In this document: one piece after another, positions 16,923 through 24,979 of the stretch
How the letters are laid out: each line of letters begins with the position of its first letter
Position numbering within the stretch: position 1 is the stretch's first letter
Origin: Effusibacillus pohliae DSM 22757
GTDB taxonomy: Bacteria > Bacillota > Bacilli > Tumebacillales > Effusibacillaceae
Length of the DNA stretch: 38,882 nt
NCBI RefSeq assembly: GCF_000376225.1
Contig: NZ_AQXL01000105.1
Span: 1 to 38,882, forward strand
Direction: 5' to 3'
Notes under the pieces: model-generated
Databases searched by the model: none
What the model was told of the DNA's origin: nothing
What the model saw: only the letters and a program-made list of their open reading frames with translations
Made by a program: the position numbers and the translations under genes

Positions 16923-17130
16923 CTGTCCACAAACTTGTCCACAGTTTTCACAAGTTGTTCACAATGTTTCGTGGATAACTTGCAGGATGTGCACAGGATA
17001 AGGGGGAAGAACCTGTTCATTTATCACCAGATATTATGTGAATTGCCTGTGGAATTTGTGGATAAAAGAGATGGTTTCCCCTTTTTTCAGGAGCTGTCGG
17101 TGATATTTCTGTGGATAACCTTGTGGATAA
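16923..17130. promoter_or_regulatory. DnaA-box cluster (candidate DnaA-binding locus outside oriC)
   Basis: Three perfect TGTGGATAA boxes lie at 17057-17065, 17110-17118 and 17122-17130, all in one orientation. CGTGGATAA (16970-16978) and, in the opposite orientation, TTGTCCACA (16935-16943) differ by one base. CTGTCCACA (16923-16931), TTGTTCACA (16955-16963) and TTATCACCA (17021-17029) differ by two. Eight sites in 208 bases is far above chance. An AT-rich stretch follows at about 17131-17160. The region lies between tsaD and a sporulation-type histidine kinase gene and contains no plausible gene. dnaA and dnaN are not in the window, so this is more likely a satellite DnaA cluster than oriC. 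Confidence 0.85.
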
Positions 17131-17244
17131 TGGAGATAAAAATTTTGCCTCTTTTGGAAAGAAATCGCTCTCAATAGCAGGAATTCGATTTCATTCAGTA
17201 GAATTCAAAACGTAATGGGCGATGGCTGGTGGGGGGCGGCAGTT

Positions 17245-18660
17245 TTGAAAGCGAACAATTGGGACCCGTTACACGAACGGATTCTGGATTCGATCCCGGT
17301 TGGGATCATCGTGTATGATTGCGCCGGAAACGTTACATACGTCAACAAGATGGCGGAAGCGATCACAGGTTACAACTTGCAGGAGATCCAGTTGTTTCAG
17401 AAAATCAACCATGTGCTCGACGGCGATCAAGAGATATTTTGGAAAACGTTGCAATCGGGACAGCCTTTTTTCGGATTTGAGTACTATTGCCCTGCGAAGG
17501 ACGGAACGGAAATCCCGGTCGTAACTTCGACAACGCCGCTGTTTGACGATGCCAACCGGCAGATCGGAATCGTCGCTGCATTGATCGCTCATTCGGAGAT
17601 GGGCCGCTTGCGTGCTGTGGAAGAGCATGCCTCTCTGATCTTGGATCATATTTCGGACGGAGTGATCACGCTGAATAGGGAAGGGGTGATCACCGGTTTC
17701 AACCGGGCAGCGGAAGATATTACGGGCCTGAACAGAGAGGAAGTGAAGAATCGCAAGCTGCAGCAAGTGTTTCCGTTTGAACCGGCTGTGCTCGATAAAG
17801 TGCTGGAGACGCTGCGGATCGGACGGGAGTACAAGGATATTAAGGCGCAACTGCAGGACAAACAAAGACGAACCCGGTATATACTGGTGACGACGCGGGT
17901 CTTGCGCAACCGGACAGACAACGTGATGGGCGTAATGTTGACATTCAGGGACATCACCATGCAGGAGCTGCTGGAAGAGCAGGTCCGCCAGTCGGAAAAG
18001 CTGGCGGTGATCGGCGAGTTGGCTGCCGGTACGGCGCACGAAATCCGCAACCCGTTAACCTCGGTCAAGGGGTTTATTCAGTTGCTCGACCGCAAATATC
18101 AGGAAGACGCCCCGGAGAAGGAATATTTCCGGATCATTCTGTCGGAACTGAACCGGGTGAATGATATCATTCGCGAATTTCTGCTGTTGTCGAAACCGAC
18201 CGACCCCAACCTGCGGCTGATCGATATCAACTCAGTACTGGAGGACATCCGGACCCTGATGAGCAGCGACGCGCTATTGCGCAACATTGAGCTGAACATT
18301 CGATTGTCCGATGTTCCAGTTGTCTGCGAAGTGGATGTCGAACAAATCAAGCAGGTGTTTATCAACCTGATCCGCAACGCGTTCGAAGCGATCGGTTTCA
18401 ATGGCAAGCTGTCGATCGGCATCCGGGTGATGCAGGACGAGTGCGAGGTTCATTTTACCGATAATGGGCCAGGCATACGGAAAGAGGTGTTGGCTCGCAT
18501 CTTTGAGCCGTTTTTTACCACCAAGGAGGAAGGAACGGGCCTTGGCCTGACCGTGTCCTACCGGATCATTCAAAACCACGGTGGGACGATTCTGGTCGAA
18601 TCGGAGGAAGGACAGGGGACCACTTTCCGCGTCCGATTGCCGCTTGCAAAAACACAGTGA
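17245..18660 (+). CDS. PAS-domain sensor histidine kinase (soluble, sporulation-kinase/NtrB-like)
   Basis: A kinase of about 471 residues with no membrane segment. Two PAS domains (about 10-115 and 130-240; openings ILDSIPVGIIVYD and ILDHISDGVITLN) are followed by a HisKA helix with the phospho-accepting histidine in GTAHEIRNPLTSVKG (about residue 265) and an HATPase_c domain with NLIRNAFEAI, DNGPGI and GTGLGL boxes. Layout and sequence style resemble KinA/KinE-type sporulation kinases of Bacillales. No response regulator is adjacent, as usual for phosphorelay kinases. TTG 17245 has GGTGGGGGG upstream; ATG 17215 is in frame but lacks a site. Its promoter region overlaps or adjoins the DnaA-box cluster, so DnaA may regulate it. 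Confidence 0.85.
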   Translation: MKANNWDPLHERILDSIPVGIIVYDCAGNVTYVNKMAEAITGYNLQEIQLFQKINHVLDGDQEIFWKTLQSGQPFFGFEYYCPAKDGTEIPVVTSTTPLFDDANRQIGIVAALIAHSEMGRLRAVEEHASLILDHISDGVITLNREGVITGFNRAAEDITGLNREEVKNRKLQQVFPFEPAVLDKVLETLRIGREYKDIKAQLQDKQRRTRYILVTTRVLRNRTDNVMGVMLTFRDITMQELLEEQVRQSEKLAVIGELAAGTAHEIRNPLTSVKGFIQLLDRKYQEDAPEKEYFRIILSELNRVNDIIREFLLLSKPTDPNLRLIDINSVLEDIRTLMSSDALLRNIELNIRLSDVPVVCEVDVEQIKQVFINLIRNAFEAIGFNGKLSIGIRVMQDECEVHFTDNGPGIRKEVLARIFEPFFTTKEEGTGLGLTVSYRIIQNHGGTILVESEEGQGTTFRVRLPLAKTQ

Positions 18661-18714
18661 AATAAAGCCGCAACAAGATACAGAATTGATTGATAATTTT
18701 CGCCGCGGCTTATT
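18661..18714 (+). terminator. Weak terminator-like stem after the histidine kinase
   Basis: AATAAAGCCGC (18661-18671) can pair with GCGGCTTATT (18705-18714) with one bulged base and a 33-base loop. There is no T run. The remaining 18715-18952 shows no supported gene. Confidence 0.25.
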
Positions 18715-18952
18715 GTGTCGGGAAGTCGTTTGACAAAAACTTGGCGGGGCTTTGCGGCCTCCCATGTTTGCAGCAAGCGAGTGGGGCAGGATGGGGGTCT
18801 ATGACAAGATATTCCTGGCTGGGCTCCTTACCGGCAACGTGACGGTCGGAAAAATGCTGGCTTGCAACTTCCGCTTTGGCAACTTCGGTAAACACATATG
18901 TTTAGCTTCCCATATTCTGGACACCCTAATGGAAAAACGTTGAGGTGGTTGC

Positions 18953-21055
18953 GTGTTCCGTGTATGGGCGAAGCTTTTGGCGGTCTGTTTATGGTTCGCC
19001 GCGATTGGAACGTGGTGGTTGTCAGGGGAAGGCGGTCCCTCGGTGGCAGGTGCAGGCGGTTCGGTCGCGGCATCGAACGTATCGGCGGCTGTGAAGGTCA
19101 GCGATAAGGCCAAACAGGCCGGTGCCGCGGCGGACGACAGGCGGCGGGTGATCTTGCTGGTGGCGGACCGGCTGCGGGAAGCGGATGTTGCCAATGTGGC
19201 CCTGCCTCATTTTCGCGACTGGACGAAACGGGGCGGCATTGGCTTGATGAATGTGAATGCAGGCGGCGAGGGGCTGCGAAAACTGTTGCCGCCCGACGGT
19301 CACACGGCGGGTGGCGGAAGCATGACTGTGATCGAATGGGATCAATTGCAAGCGGTTGAAGCGGAAAAAGGGCAGCTGCCGAACGATGAATACATACAAC
19401 GCCGGCAAGCGGCGCTCGTCGAACTGGACCGGCTGGCGGGGGAACTGTTGCGGCGGGCTGGTCGATCCACGCTGCTGATCGTGGCGTCTTCCGGTGTCGG
19501 TGCCGACAATCAGGGCGGCCGTTGGAACAGGCAATTGGTGCCGCTGCTGATGGCGGGCGGCGGGATCACGCCCGGCAGTCTTTTGACATCCCCGTCCACT
19601 CGCCGGTTGGGGATCGTGACAAATTTGGATGTGGCGGCGACGATTCAGGATTTTCTGGGAGTTGAAAGGCCGTCGGGATGGACGGGACAAACGGTCAATG
19701 GGATTCAAACAGGCGAAGATGTTTGGAACACACTGCACGCGATTGCCCAGCAGGCCCACCGGACATATGCCAAACGGGTGCCGGTTCTTACGCTGTTTGG
19801 CGCTGGTGGCGGAATCTGCTTCTTGGTGATGGTTGCGGTCTTGTGGAAGCATGGCCGGGGCCGGTGGCGTCAGGAACATGACAAGCGTATGTGGCATCAG
19901 GAACATGGCAGGCGCATTGCAGCTATGCCAATGTGGAGAGGAATCAGGCGCTCGCTGAACCGTCAAAAATTTGCGGCTGTGCTGATGTGGGGAGGCACCG
20001 CCGTGCTGGCTGCACCGGTAGCGTTTTTGCTGCTGCCGCTGCTGGAGACAGCCATGCGGCCGCAAGGGGGGCCGGCAGAATGGAGATGGCCGGTAGGGAG
20101 CACGGCGGATTGGACATGGTCGGTCGTGATGCCGGCGCTTTTGCTGGCGATGACGTGGGGATTGATGCGGATCCGCAACCTGCTGCAGCGGTTGTTTGTT
20201 TTGGCCTGCTCAATAGTCGGACTGGTGGTGGCGGATGCGGCAGCCGGAGGGCGGCTGGCGCAAGGGGCGATTTTGTCTTATGACCCTGTTGTGGGAGCCC
20301 GCTACTACGGAGTGGGAAATGAGTACATGGCGTGCATGGTGGCCTGGCTGCTGCTCGCCTGCGGCTATCTGTTGTGTATGCGGCCAGGCTGGCGGACGAG
20401 GATGGCGTGGGCGTTTCCGGTGTTGGGGGCAGGGATGATTTGGTTTTTGGCCTCGCCTGAACTGGGGGCGAATGCAGGAGGCACCATCACGGCGGCGGCA
20501 GCGACGGCGGTGGCCGTGTCGCTCCTGTGGGGATTTCCGAAGCGGATCGGTTGGCCGGTCGGTCTCGCGCTGCTGGCCGGTTCGATCGTCCTGCTGATCG
20601 GCCTGCACGAAAATGCGGTGCGGCCGACGCACGTGTCGTTGGCTGCCGATTTGGTCCGGCAAGGGGACTATCAACAGATCGGTGCGCTGATCGGCCGGAA
20701 GCTGCTGATGAATCTGTATCTGATTCGCGATTATGCGGGTGCGCCGCTGCTGGTTGCCTTGATGATTCTGGCGGCGATTGCCGTTTTTCGTTCCGCGCCT
20801 TGGGTTTCCCGATTTTTTGAAAAAAGGGCCGGGCTGCAACCGTTTGTGAACGGCGGCGTGGCAGGCGCGCTTGTTGGATTTGCCGTCAACGATTCGGGCG
20901 TGGTGGTCGCCGCCCTGATTTTGCTGCCAGTCGCCTATACGGTTTGCATGCTCAGCCTTGTTGAAGCATTTCCCACTCCCCATACAATTGTTCCAATCTC
21001 TCTTTCGCAGCCTGATACGCCTGACTGGTGGCCTGGGCGCGATTCGGGTCGTTAA
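18953..21055 (+). CDS. Large membrane protein with alkaline-phosphatase-like N-terminal domain
   Basis: A 700-residue protein. A signal-anchor helix (about 5-23) is followed by an outside domain (about 65-260) whose strands VILLVADRL and TLLIVASSGVG and the segment IVTNLDVAATIQDFLGVE resemble the alkaline phosphatase/sulfatase superfamily, where the last block precedes the metal-binding end. The usual DGxR/HG metal ligands are not obvious, so activity is uncertain. From about 280 on there are roughly ten membrane helices with a basic cytosolic loop (about 300-335) carrying an imperfect repeat, WRQEHDKRM and WHQEHGRRI. Conserved-looking YYGVGNEYMA and FAVNDSGVVV lie between helices. GAGGTGG precedes GTG 18953. 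The 3' end overlaps the ABC-F gene on the other strand by 104 bases. Function unknown; an envelope role is inferred. Confidence 0.72.
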   Translation: MFRVWAKLLAVCLWFAAIGTWWLSGEGGPSVAGAGGSVAASNVSAAVKVSDKAKQAGAAADDRRRVILLVADRLREADVANVALPHFRDWTKRGGIGLMNVNAGGEGLRKLLPPDGHTAGGGSMTVIEWDQLQAVEAEKGQLPNDEYIQRRQAALVELDRLAGELLRRAGRSTLLIVASSGVGADNQGGRWNRQLVPLLMAGGGITPGSLLTSPSTRRLGIVTNLDVAATIQDFLGVERPSGWTGQTVNGIQTGEDVWNTLHAIAQQAHRTYAKRVPVLTLFGAGGGICFLVMVAVLWKHGRGRWRQEHDKRMWHQEHGRRIAAMPMWRGIRRSLNRQKFAAVLMWGGTAVLAAPVAFLLLPLLETAMRPQGGPAEWRWPVGSTADWTWSVVMPALLLAMTWGLMRIRNLLQRLFVLACSIVGLVVADAAAGGRLAQGAILSYDPVVGARYYGVGNEYMACMVAWLLLACGYLLCMRPGWRTRMAWAFPVLGAGMIWFLASPELGANAGGTITAAAATAVAVSLLWGFPKRIGWPVGLALLAGSIVLLIGLHENAVRPTHVSLAADLVRQGDYQQIGALIGRKLLMNLYLIRDYAGAPLLVALMILAAIAVFRSAPWVSRFFEKRAGLQPFVNGGVAGALVGFAVNDSGVVVAALILLPVAYTVCMLSLVEAFPTPHTIVPISLSQPDTPDWWPGRDSGR

Positions 21056-22952
21056 AAACTTCTGGTCGGCACAGATCGGCTTCCAGTGAAGCGATCTCCG
21101 CTTCCGTCTGTTCGATTTGCCGCTCTACCTGTTCGATCCGCTGCAGCCGTTTCCTTTCTTCCCGCTGCCGCTGGCGTTCCGCTTGCCGCTGCCGTTCCCG
21201 CTCTTCTTTTGACAAGCTGCCGTGTGGGGAAGCGGGCGACCGCTCGCCAGGCGGCGGAACGGATGCGGCCTGGCCGGTTGTCGGGTGGTGAGTCGGGTCA
21301 GGTTCCGGCAGTAGTCCGGATTGCCGCATGGCGGCCAGCTCTGATTTTTTCTCCAGGTAGTCGTCGTAGTTGCCGAGGAAGGAAGCGAGCCCCTTCTCCG
21401 TCAACTCGATGATCCGTGTCGCGATCCGGTTCAAAAAATAGCGATCATGCGAAATGAACAGAAGCGTGCCCGGATAGTCGTCGAGGGCGACTTCCAGCAT
21501 CTCTTTCGACAGCAGGTCGAGGTGGTTGGTCGGCTCATCGAGCAGCATAAAATTCGCTTGCAGCAGCATCAACTTGGCCAAAGCGACGCGGCTTCGTTCG
21601 CCGCCCGAGAGGGAAGCGACGGGCTTTAGCACTTCATCGCCGGAGAACAGAAAATGGCCGAGCACCGTCCGAATCCGGGTGTGGTCGAGCTTGGGAAACG
21701 CGTCCCATACCTCGTCCAAAACCGTTTTGTGCGGCGACAGATCCTCTTGTTCCTGCGTATAATAGCCGAGTTTCACGTTGGCTCCAAGCCGGATGCTGCC
21801 CGCCTCCGGCTTCAGAACACCGGCGATCGCCTTGATCAAAGACGATTTTCCGATGCCGTTGGGGCCGATCAGCGCGACCCGTTCGCCGCGGGTGATGTGC
21901 AGGTTCAGATTGCGGAACAGCCGCTTGTCGCCGTAAGAGAGCGACAGACCTTCCACCGTCAGCACATCATGGCCGCTTTGCCGCTCAACCGTGAAGGAAA
22001 AATGGGCCTGTTCCTGCGATGTGACCGGCTTGTCCAACCGCTCCATTTTTTCCAGCAGCTTGCGCCTGCTTTGCGCCCGTTTCGATGTGGTGGCGCGGGC
22101 GATGTTGCGCCGGATAAAATCTTCCATGCGGGCGATTTCCGCCTGCTGTTGTTCGTAGCGTTTGACCTGCAGGGCGAGCTCCGCCTCTTTTTGCTCGAGA
22201 AACGCCGAGTAGTTGCCCGTGTACCTGCGGATGCTACCGCGGTCCAGTTCGTAGACCACCTGGACCAGGCTGTCGAGAAAATAGCGGTCGTGCGAGACGA
22301 GCAACAGAGCCCCGGGATAGTTCTTCAAGTAATTTTCGAGCCAAGTGACGGTAGGCAGGTCGAGATAGTTGGTCGGCTCGTCGAGGATCAGCAGAGTCGG
22401 CTGCTGCAGCAGCAGCTTGCCGAGCGCCAGCCGCGTTTTCTGGCCGCCTGACAGGGATTGCACCGGTTGTTCCCACATCGCTTCCGGAAAATCCAGGCCG
22501 GTCAGGATCGAGCGGACTTTCGCCTCAACCGCATACCCCTGCCGGTCGGAAAATTCCTGTGTCAGCGCCGTGTATTCGCTGGCGAGCGGCTGGTAAAGGG
22601 ATTCGTTCCCGTAAACCTGCGGGTCGCTCATTTTTTGTTCCAGATTGCGGATGCGCTGTTCCAACGCAAACAAATCGGCATACACGTCGCGCATCTCCCG
22701 GTATACCGTTTTGTCCGAGCGGATCCCTGTCTGCTGGGAGAGGTACCCGACTGTTGCGTTTTTGCCGATGTGCACTTCTCCGCTGTCGGCCGTCAGTTCG
22801 CCGGTTATGATTTTTAACAGCGTCGATTTGCCGGCCCCGTTCGCTCCCACTAGACCGACCCGCTCGCCTGCGTGGACGGCCAGCGTGGCACCGTTAAGGA
22901 TCACGTCGGCACCGAACGATTTTGTGATTTGGCTGGCGGACAGAACGATCAT
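20952..22952 (-). CDS. ydiF: ABC-F family ATPase (YdiF-type ribosome-associated protein)
   Basis: A 666-residue soluble protein with two ATP-binding cassettes and no membrane part. Cassette 1 has VGANGAGKSTLLK, LSGGQKTRLALGK and LDEPTNYLD; cassette 2 has IGPNGIGKSSLIK, LSGGERSRVALAK and LDEPTNHLD. The linker (about 240-315) is helical and charged, and the C-terminus (about 560-660) is a long Arg/Glu/Gln-rich coiled coil, as in YdiF/Uup proteins that act on the ribosome. I chose ATG 22950-22952 for the GGGAG site upstream and because the family begins there. In B. subtilis ydiF directly follows gcp (tsaD); here it is inverted and separated by two genes. Its end overlaps the facing gene. Confidence 0.93.
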   Translation of the reverse strand: MIVLSASQITKSFGADVILNGATLAVHAGERVGLVGANGAGKSTLLKIITGELTADSGEVHIGKNATVGYLSQQTGIRSDKTVYREMRDVYADLFALEQRIRNLEQKMSDPQVYGNESLYQPLASEYTALTQEFSDRQGYAVEAKVRSILTGLDFPEAMWEQPVQSLSGGQKTRLALGKLLLQQPTLLILDEPTNYLDLPTVTWLENYLKNYPGALLLVSHDRYFLDSLVQVVYELDRGSIRRYTGNYSAFLEQKEAELALQVKRYEQQQAEIARMEDFIRRNIARATTSKRAQSRRKLLEKMERLDKPVTSQEQAHFSFTVERQSGHDVLTVEGLSLSYGDKRLFRNLNLHITRGERVALIGPNGIGKSSLIKAIAGVLKPEAGSIRLGANVKLGYYTQEQEDLSPHKTVLDEVWDAFPKLDHTRIRTVLGHFLFSGDEVLKPVASLSGGERSRVALAKLMLLQANFMLLDEPTNHLDLLSKEMLEVALDDYPGTLLFISHDRYFLNRIATRIIELTEKGLASFLGNYDDYLEKKSELAAMRQSGLLPEPDPTHHPTTGQAASVPPPGERSPASPHGSLSKEERERQRQAERQRQREERKRLQRIEQVERQIEQTEAEIASLEADLCRPEVFNDPNRAQATSQAYQAAKERLEQLYGEWEMLQQG

Positions 22953-22990
22953 GTGAATAGGCTCCCTTCCGTGCAGACAATGCATGTTTA

Positions 22991-23020
22991 AGTGTACCTT
23001 ACGGATCACGGCCAAGACAA
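22991..23020 (-). promoter_or_regulatory. Probable promoter of the ABC-F gene
   Basis: Read on the minus strand: TTGTCT (23020-23015), an 18-base spacer and TACACT (22996-22991), about 39 bases before the ATG. Confidence 0.4.
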
Positions 23021-23097
23021 CACAACAGTTTTGTCATCCAGGTTTGACTGTGGTAGTTTAAAATGGTAGAAGAATCCCGATGCCTCGGGGTGATGCA

Positions 23098-23667
23098 ATG
23101 GACAAAAACGAACTTCGCCGCCGCATCCTCGCGCGCCGGAACGGGCTGGACGGAGCGGAAAGGGCGAAAAAAAACGAAGCGATTTTCCGCAACCTGGTGT
23201 CGATCCCGCAGGTGCAAGCGGCTGGCACGTTCCTCCTTTATTTGGATTTTCGCGGGGAAGTGGAAACGGCTCGCATCTTGCAATGGGGGTGGCAAGCGGG
23301 CAAGCGGATGGCGGTGCCTGTGACGGTCCCGGCGGAACGCAAACTGGTTCCGGTCGAGATCCGCTCGTTTACAGAACTCGAACCCGGAGCGTACGGGATT
23401 CGGGAACCGAAGGCCGGCGGGCGGGTGCCGGTGCCTGTCGATACGATCGATGCGGTGCTCGTGCCGGGCGTTGCGTTTGACCGGCGGGGCGGCCGGTTGG
23501 GTTACGGCGGCGGGTACTATGACCGGTTTTTGCTGCTGCTCCGTTCCGATGCTTTAAAAATCGGACTGGCCTATGAACTCCAACTGGTGGAGGAAGTGCC
23601 GGCTGAGGAGCATGATGTGCAGCTGGATTTGCTGGTGACGGAAAACGCTGTCGTAAACTGCAGATGA
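23098..23667 (+). CDS. 5-formyltetrahydrofolate cyclo-ligase
   Basis: A 189-residue enzyme that uses ATP to convert 5-formyl-THF to 5,10-methenyl-THF, returning stored folate to the one-carbon pool. Family marks: basic N-terminal helix KNELRRRILARRNGL, LLYLDFRGEVET, and the C-terminal signature GGRLGYGGGYYDRFLLLLR with the glycine-rich phosphate loop. ATG 23098 has GGGGTGA upstream; the frame's earlier start at 23080 lacks a site. It leads a same-strand run through tatC. Folate supply beside molybdenum-cofactor genes may be chance or may reflect pterin metabolism. Confidence 0.93.
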   Translation: MDKNELRRRILARRNGLDGAERAKKNEAIFRNLVSIPQVQAAGTFLLYLDFRGEVETARILQWGWQAGKRMAVPVTVPAERKLVPVEIRSFTELEPGAYGIREPKAGGRVPVPVDTIDAVLVPGVAFDRRGGRLGYGGGYYDRFLLLLRSDALKIGLAYELQLVEEVPAEEHDVQLDLLVTENAVVNCR

Positions 23668-23691
23668 TCCTGATTGAAGGAGTGGCCTTTG

Positions 23692-24405
23692 ATGGAAGAC
23701 AAGGTAGTGATGATTACCGGGGCAAGCCGGGGAATCGGCGAAGCGGTGGCGCTGGAGTTTGCAAAACGGAAAGCGAAAATCGTGCTGGTCGCGCGCACCC
23801 CGGAAGATCTGGAACGGGTGCGTGGACGCGTGTTGGACGCCGGCGCGGAAGACGTTTTGACGATCACGACCGATATCTCGAAGGAAGAAGAAGTCGAAGT
23901 GATGCTCGATGTCACATTGTCCCGCTTTGGGCGAGTGGACATTTTGGTCAACAATGCCGGGGTCGGCTACTTCAAACCGGTAGTGGATACCACCCTGTCG
24001 GAATGGCAGACGATGTTTGACGTGAACGTGACCGGGCTGTTCCTTTGCACGCGCGGCGTGCTGCCGAAGATGCTGGAGCAGGGGAGCGGCCACATCATCA
24101 ATATCTCATCGGATGTGGGACGGCGAACGATCGCCGGTGGAGCGGGCTACTGCGCCACCAAGTTTGCGGTGCAGGCGTTCGCCGATGCGCTGCGAAAAGA
24201 GGTGCAGCGGCAAGGGATCAAAGTGACCAACATTCTGCCGGGTATGACCGATACCTATTTTGCCAACAGCGAGCAAGGAGCGGAGCACAAGCGGGACTGG
24301 CTGAAAGCGGAGGATATCGCCCGTGCCGTTCTGTACGCTGCCAGCCAGCCGCCGGGTGTGCTGGTGGATGATATCACGCTTCACCCGATGGTGCAGGAAT
24401 ACTGA
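23692..24405 (+). CDS. Short-chain dehydrogenase/reductase (3-ketoacyl-ACP reductase-like)
   Basis: A 237-residue classical SDR. The Rossmann motif TGASRGIG is at residues 9-16, NNAG at 87-90, and the catalytic Ser140, Tyr153 and Lys157 are all in place (ISSDVG, GYCATK). It resembles YqjQ/FabG-type oxidoreductases; the substrate cannot be assigned. Thr9 and Arg13 near the nucleotide loop fit NADP(H) preference, an inference only. AAGGAG lies 9 bases upstream of ATG 23692. It follows the folate gene by 24 bases, so the two are cotranscribed. Confidence 0.88.
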   Translation: MEDKVVMITGASRGIGEAVALEFAKRKAKIVLVARTPEDLERVRGRVLDAGAEDVLTITTDISKEEEVEVMLDVTLSRFGRVDILVNNAGVGYFKPVVDTTLSEWQTMFDVNVTGLFLCTRGVLPKMLEQGSGHIINISSDVGRRTIAGGAGYCATKFAVQAFADALRKEVQRQGIKVTNILPGMTDTYFANSEQGAEHKRDWLKAEDIARAVLYAASQPPGVLVDDITLHPMVQEY

Positions 24406-24470
24406 AGCGCCGAAGTGAAGCGAAGTATCGCAGCCGATTGGGAGAAAAAACGGGTACAGGAGTTGGATGG

Positions 24471-24965
24471 ATGCAGACAGAGCGCTATGTGATCGGATTG
24501 GGGTATGGCGGGTCGCTGCAGGCGATGGGCCGGTTCGAGTGGGATTTTCGCTGCAGCCTGGGGTTGCGCGATCCGCAGGATGTCGGCGGACGGGAAGCGT
24601 TTCTGAACGATTTTGCCGCTGCCACGTCGCCGGAAGCGCCGGTCGTGCTGGTGCTGGACGATTACAATCCGGCATTGTTTCGCACCTTTATGGAACAGGG
24701 AAAGCAGGCGATCCGCAAATCCCCCGATCTGTATGTGTTTGTGGTGGCAGAGGATCAATCGGCGGATCCGCCAGTCCAGTATTTTCTCAACATTGAATCG
24801 GATCCGGTCGGTGAATCGCTGCTGCCGCATCAGATGATACTGGATGCGGAAGGGGTGCCCGATGGGGTGCTGCTGTTTTTGCAAGATCGTTTGGGCGTCC
24901 GGTTTTACCGCAGAGATGAGGAACTGATGATGGAATTTCGGATCGACGAACTTCCGCTTGTGTAA
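24471..24965 (+). CDS. Uncharacterised protein in the molybdenum cofactor gene cluster
   Basis: A 164-residue soluble protein that I do not recognise. It opens QTERYVIGLGYGGSLQAMGR, has a hydrophobic strand VVLVLDDYNPALF and another LYVFVVAEDQS, then an acidic C-terminal half ending FRIDELPLV. No cysteine motif, P-loop or membrane helix is seen. ATG 24471 has AGGAG 9 bases upstream. It ends 14 bases before the molybdopterin-binding gene at 24980, so it is almost certainly in that operon; a role in cofactor synthesis or enzyme maturation is guilt by association only. Confidence 0.6.
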   Translation: MQTERYVIGLGYGGSLQAMGRFEWDFRCSLGLRDPQDVGGREAFLNDFAAATSPEAPVVLVLDDYNPALFRTFMEQGKQAIRKSPDLYVFVVAEDQSADPPVQYFLNIESDPVGESLLPHQMILDAEGVPDGVLLFLQDRLGVRFYRRDEELMMEFRIDELPLV

Positions 24966-24979
24966 AGGAGGGAGAGCCA

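Noticed and set aside
16923-17130. The DnaA-box cluster as the main replication origin
   Set aside because: No dnaA, dnaN, rpmH or rnpA nearby, and the locus matches the tsaD/ydiF neighbourhood, which is not oriC in B. subtilis. A satellite cluster is more likely, but a genome-wide check would decide.
16854-17177. 107-codon plus-strand ORF across the DnaA-box cluster
   Set aside because: It starts inside tsaD, has no ribosome binding site, and the apparent frame is made of repeated DnaA-box bases.
18752-18943. 63-codon plus-strand ORF before the AP-like membrane protein gene
   Set aside because: No ribosome binding site at its start, no family resemblance, and composition not clearly protein-like; probably chance.
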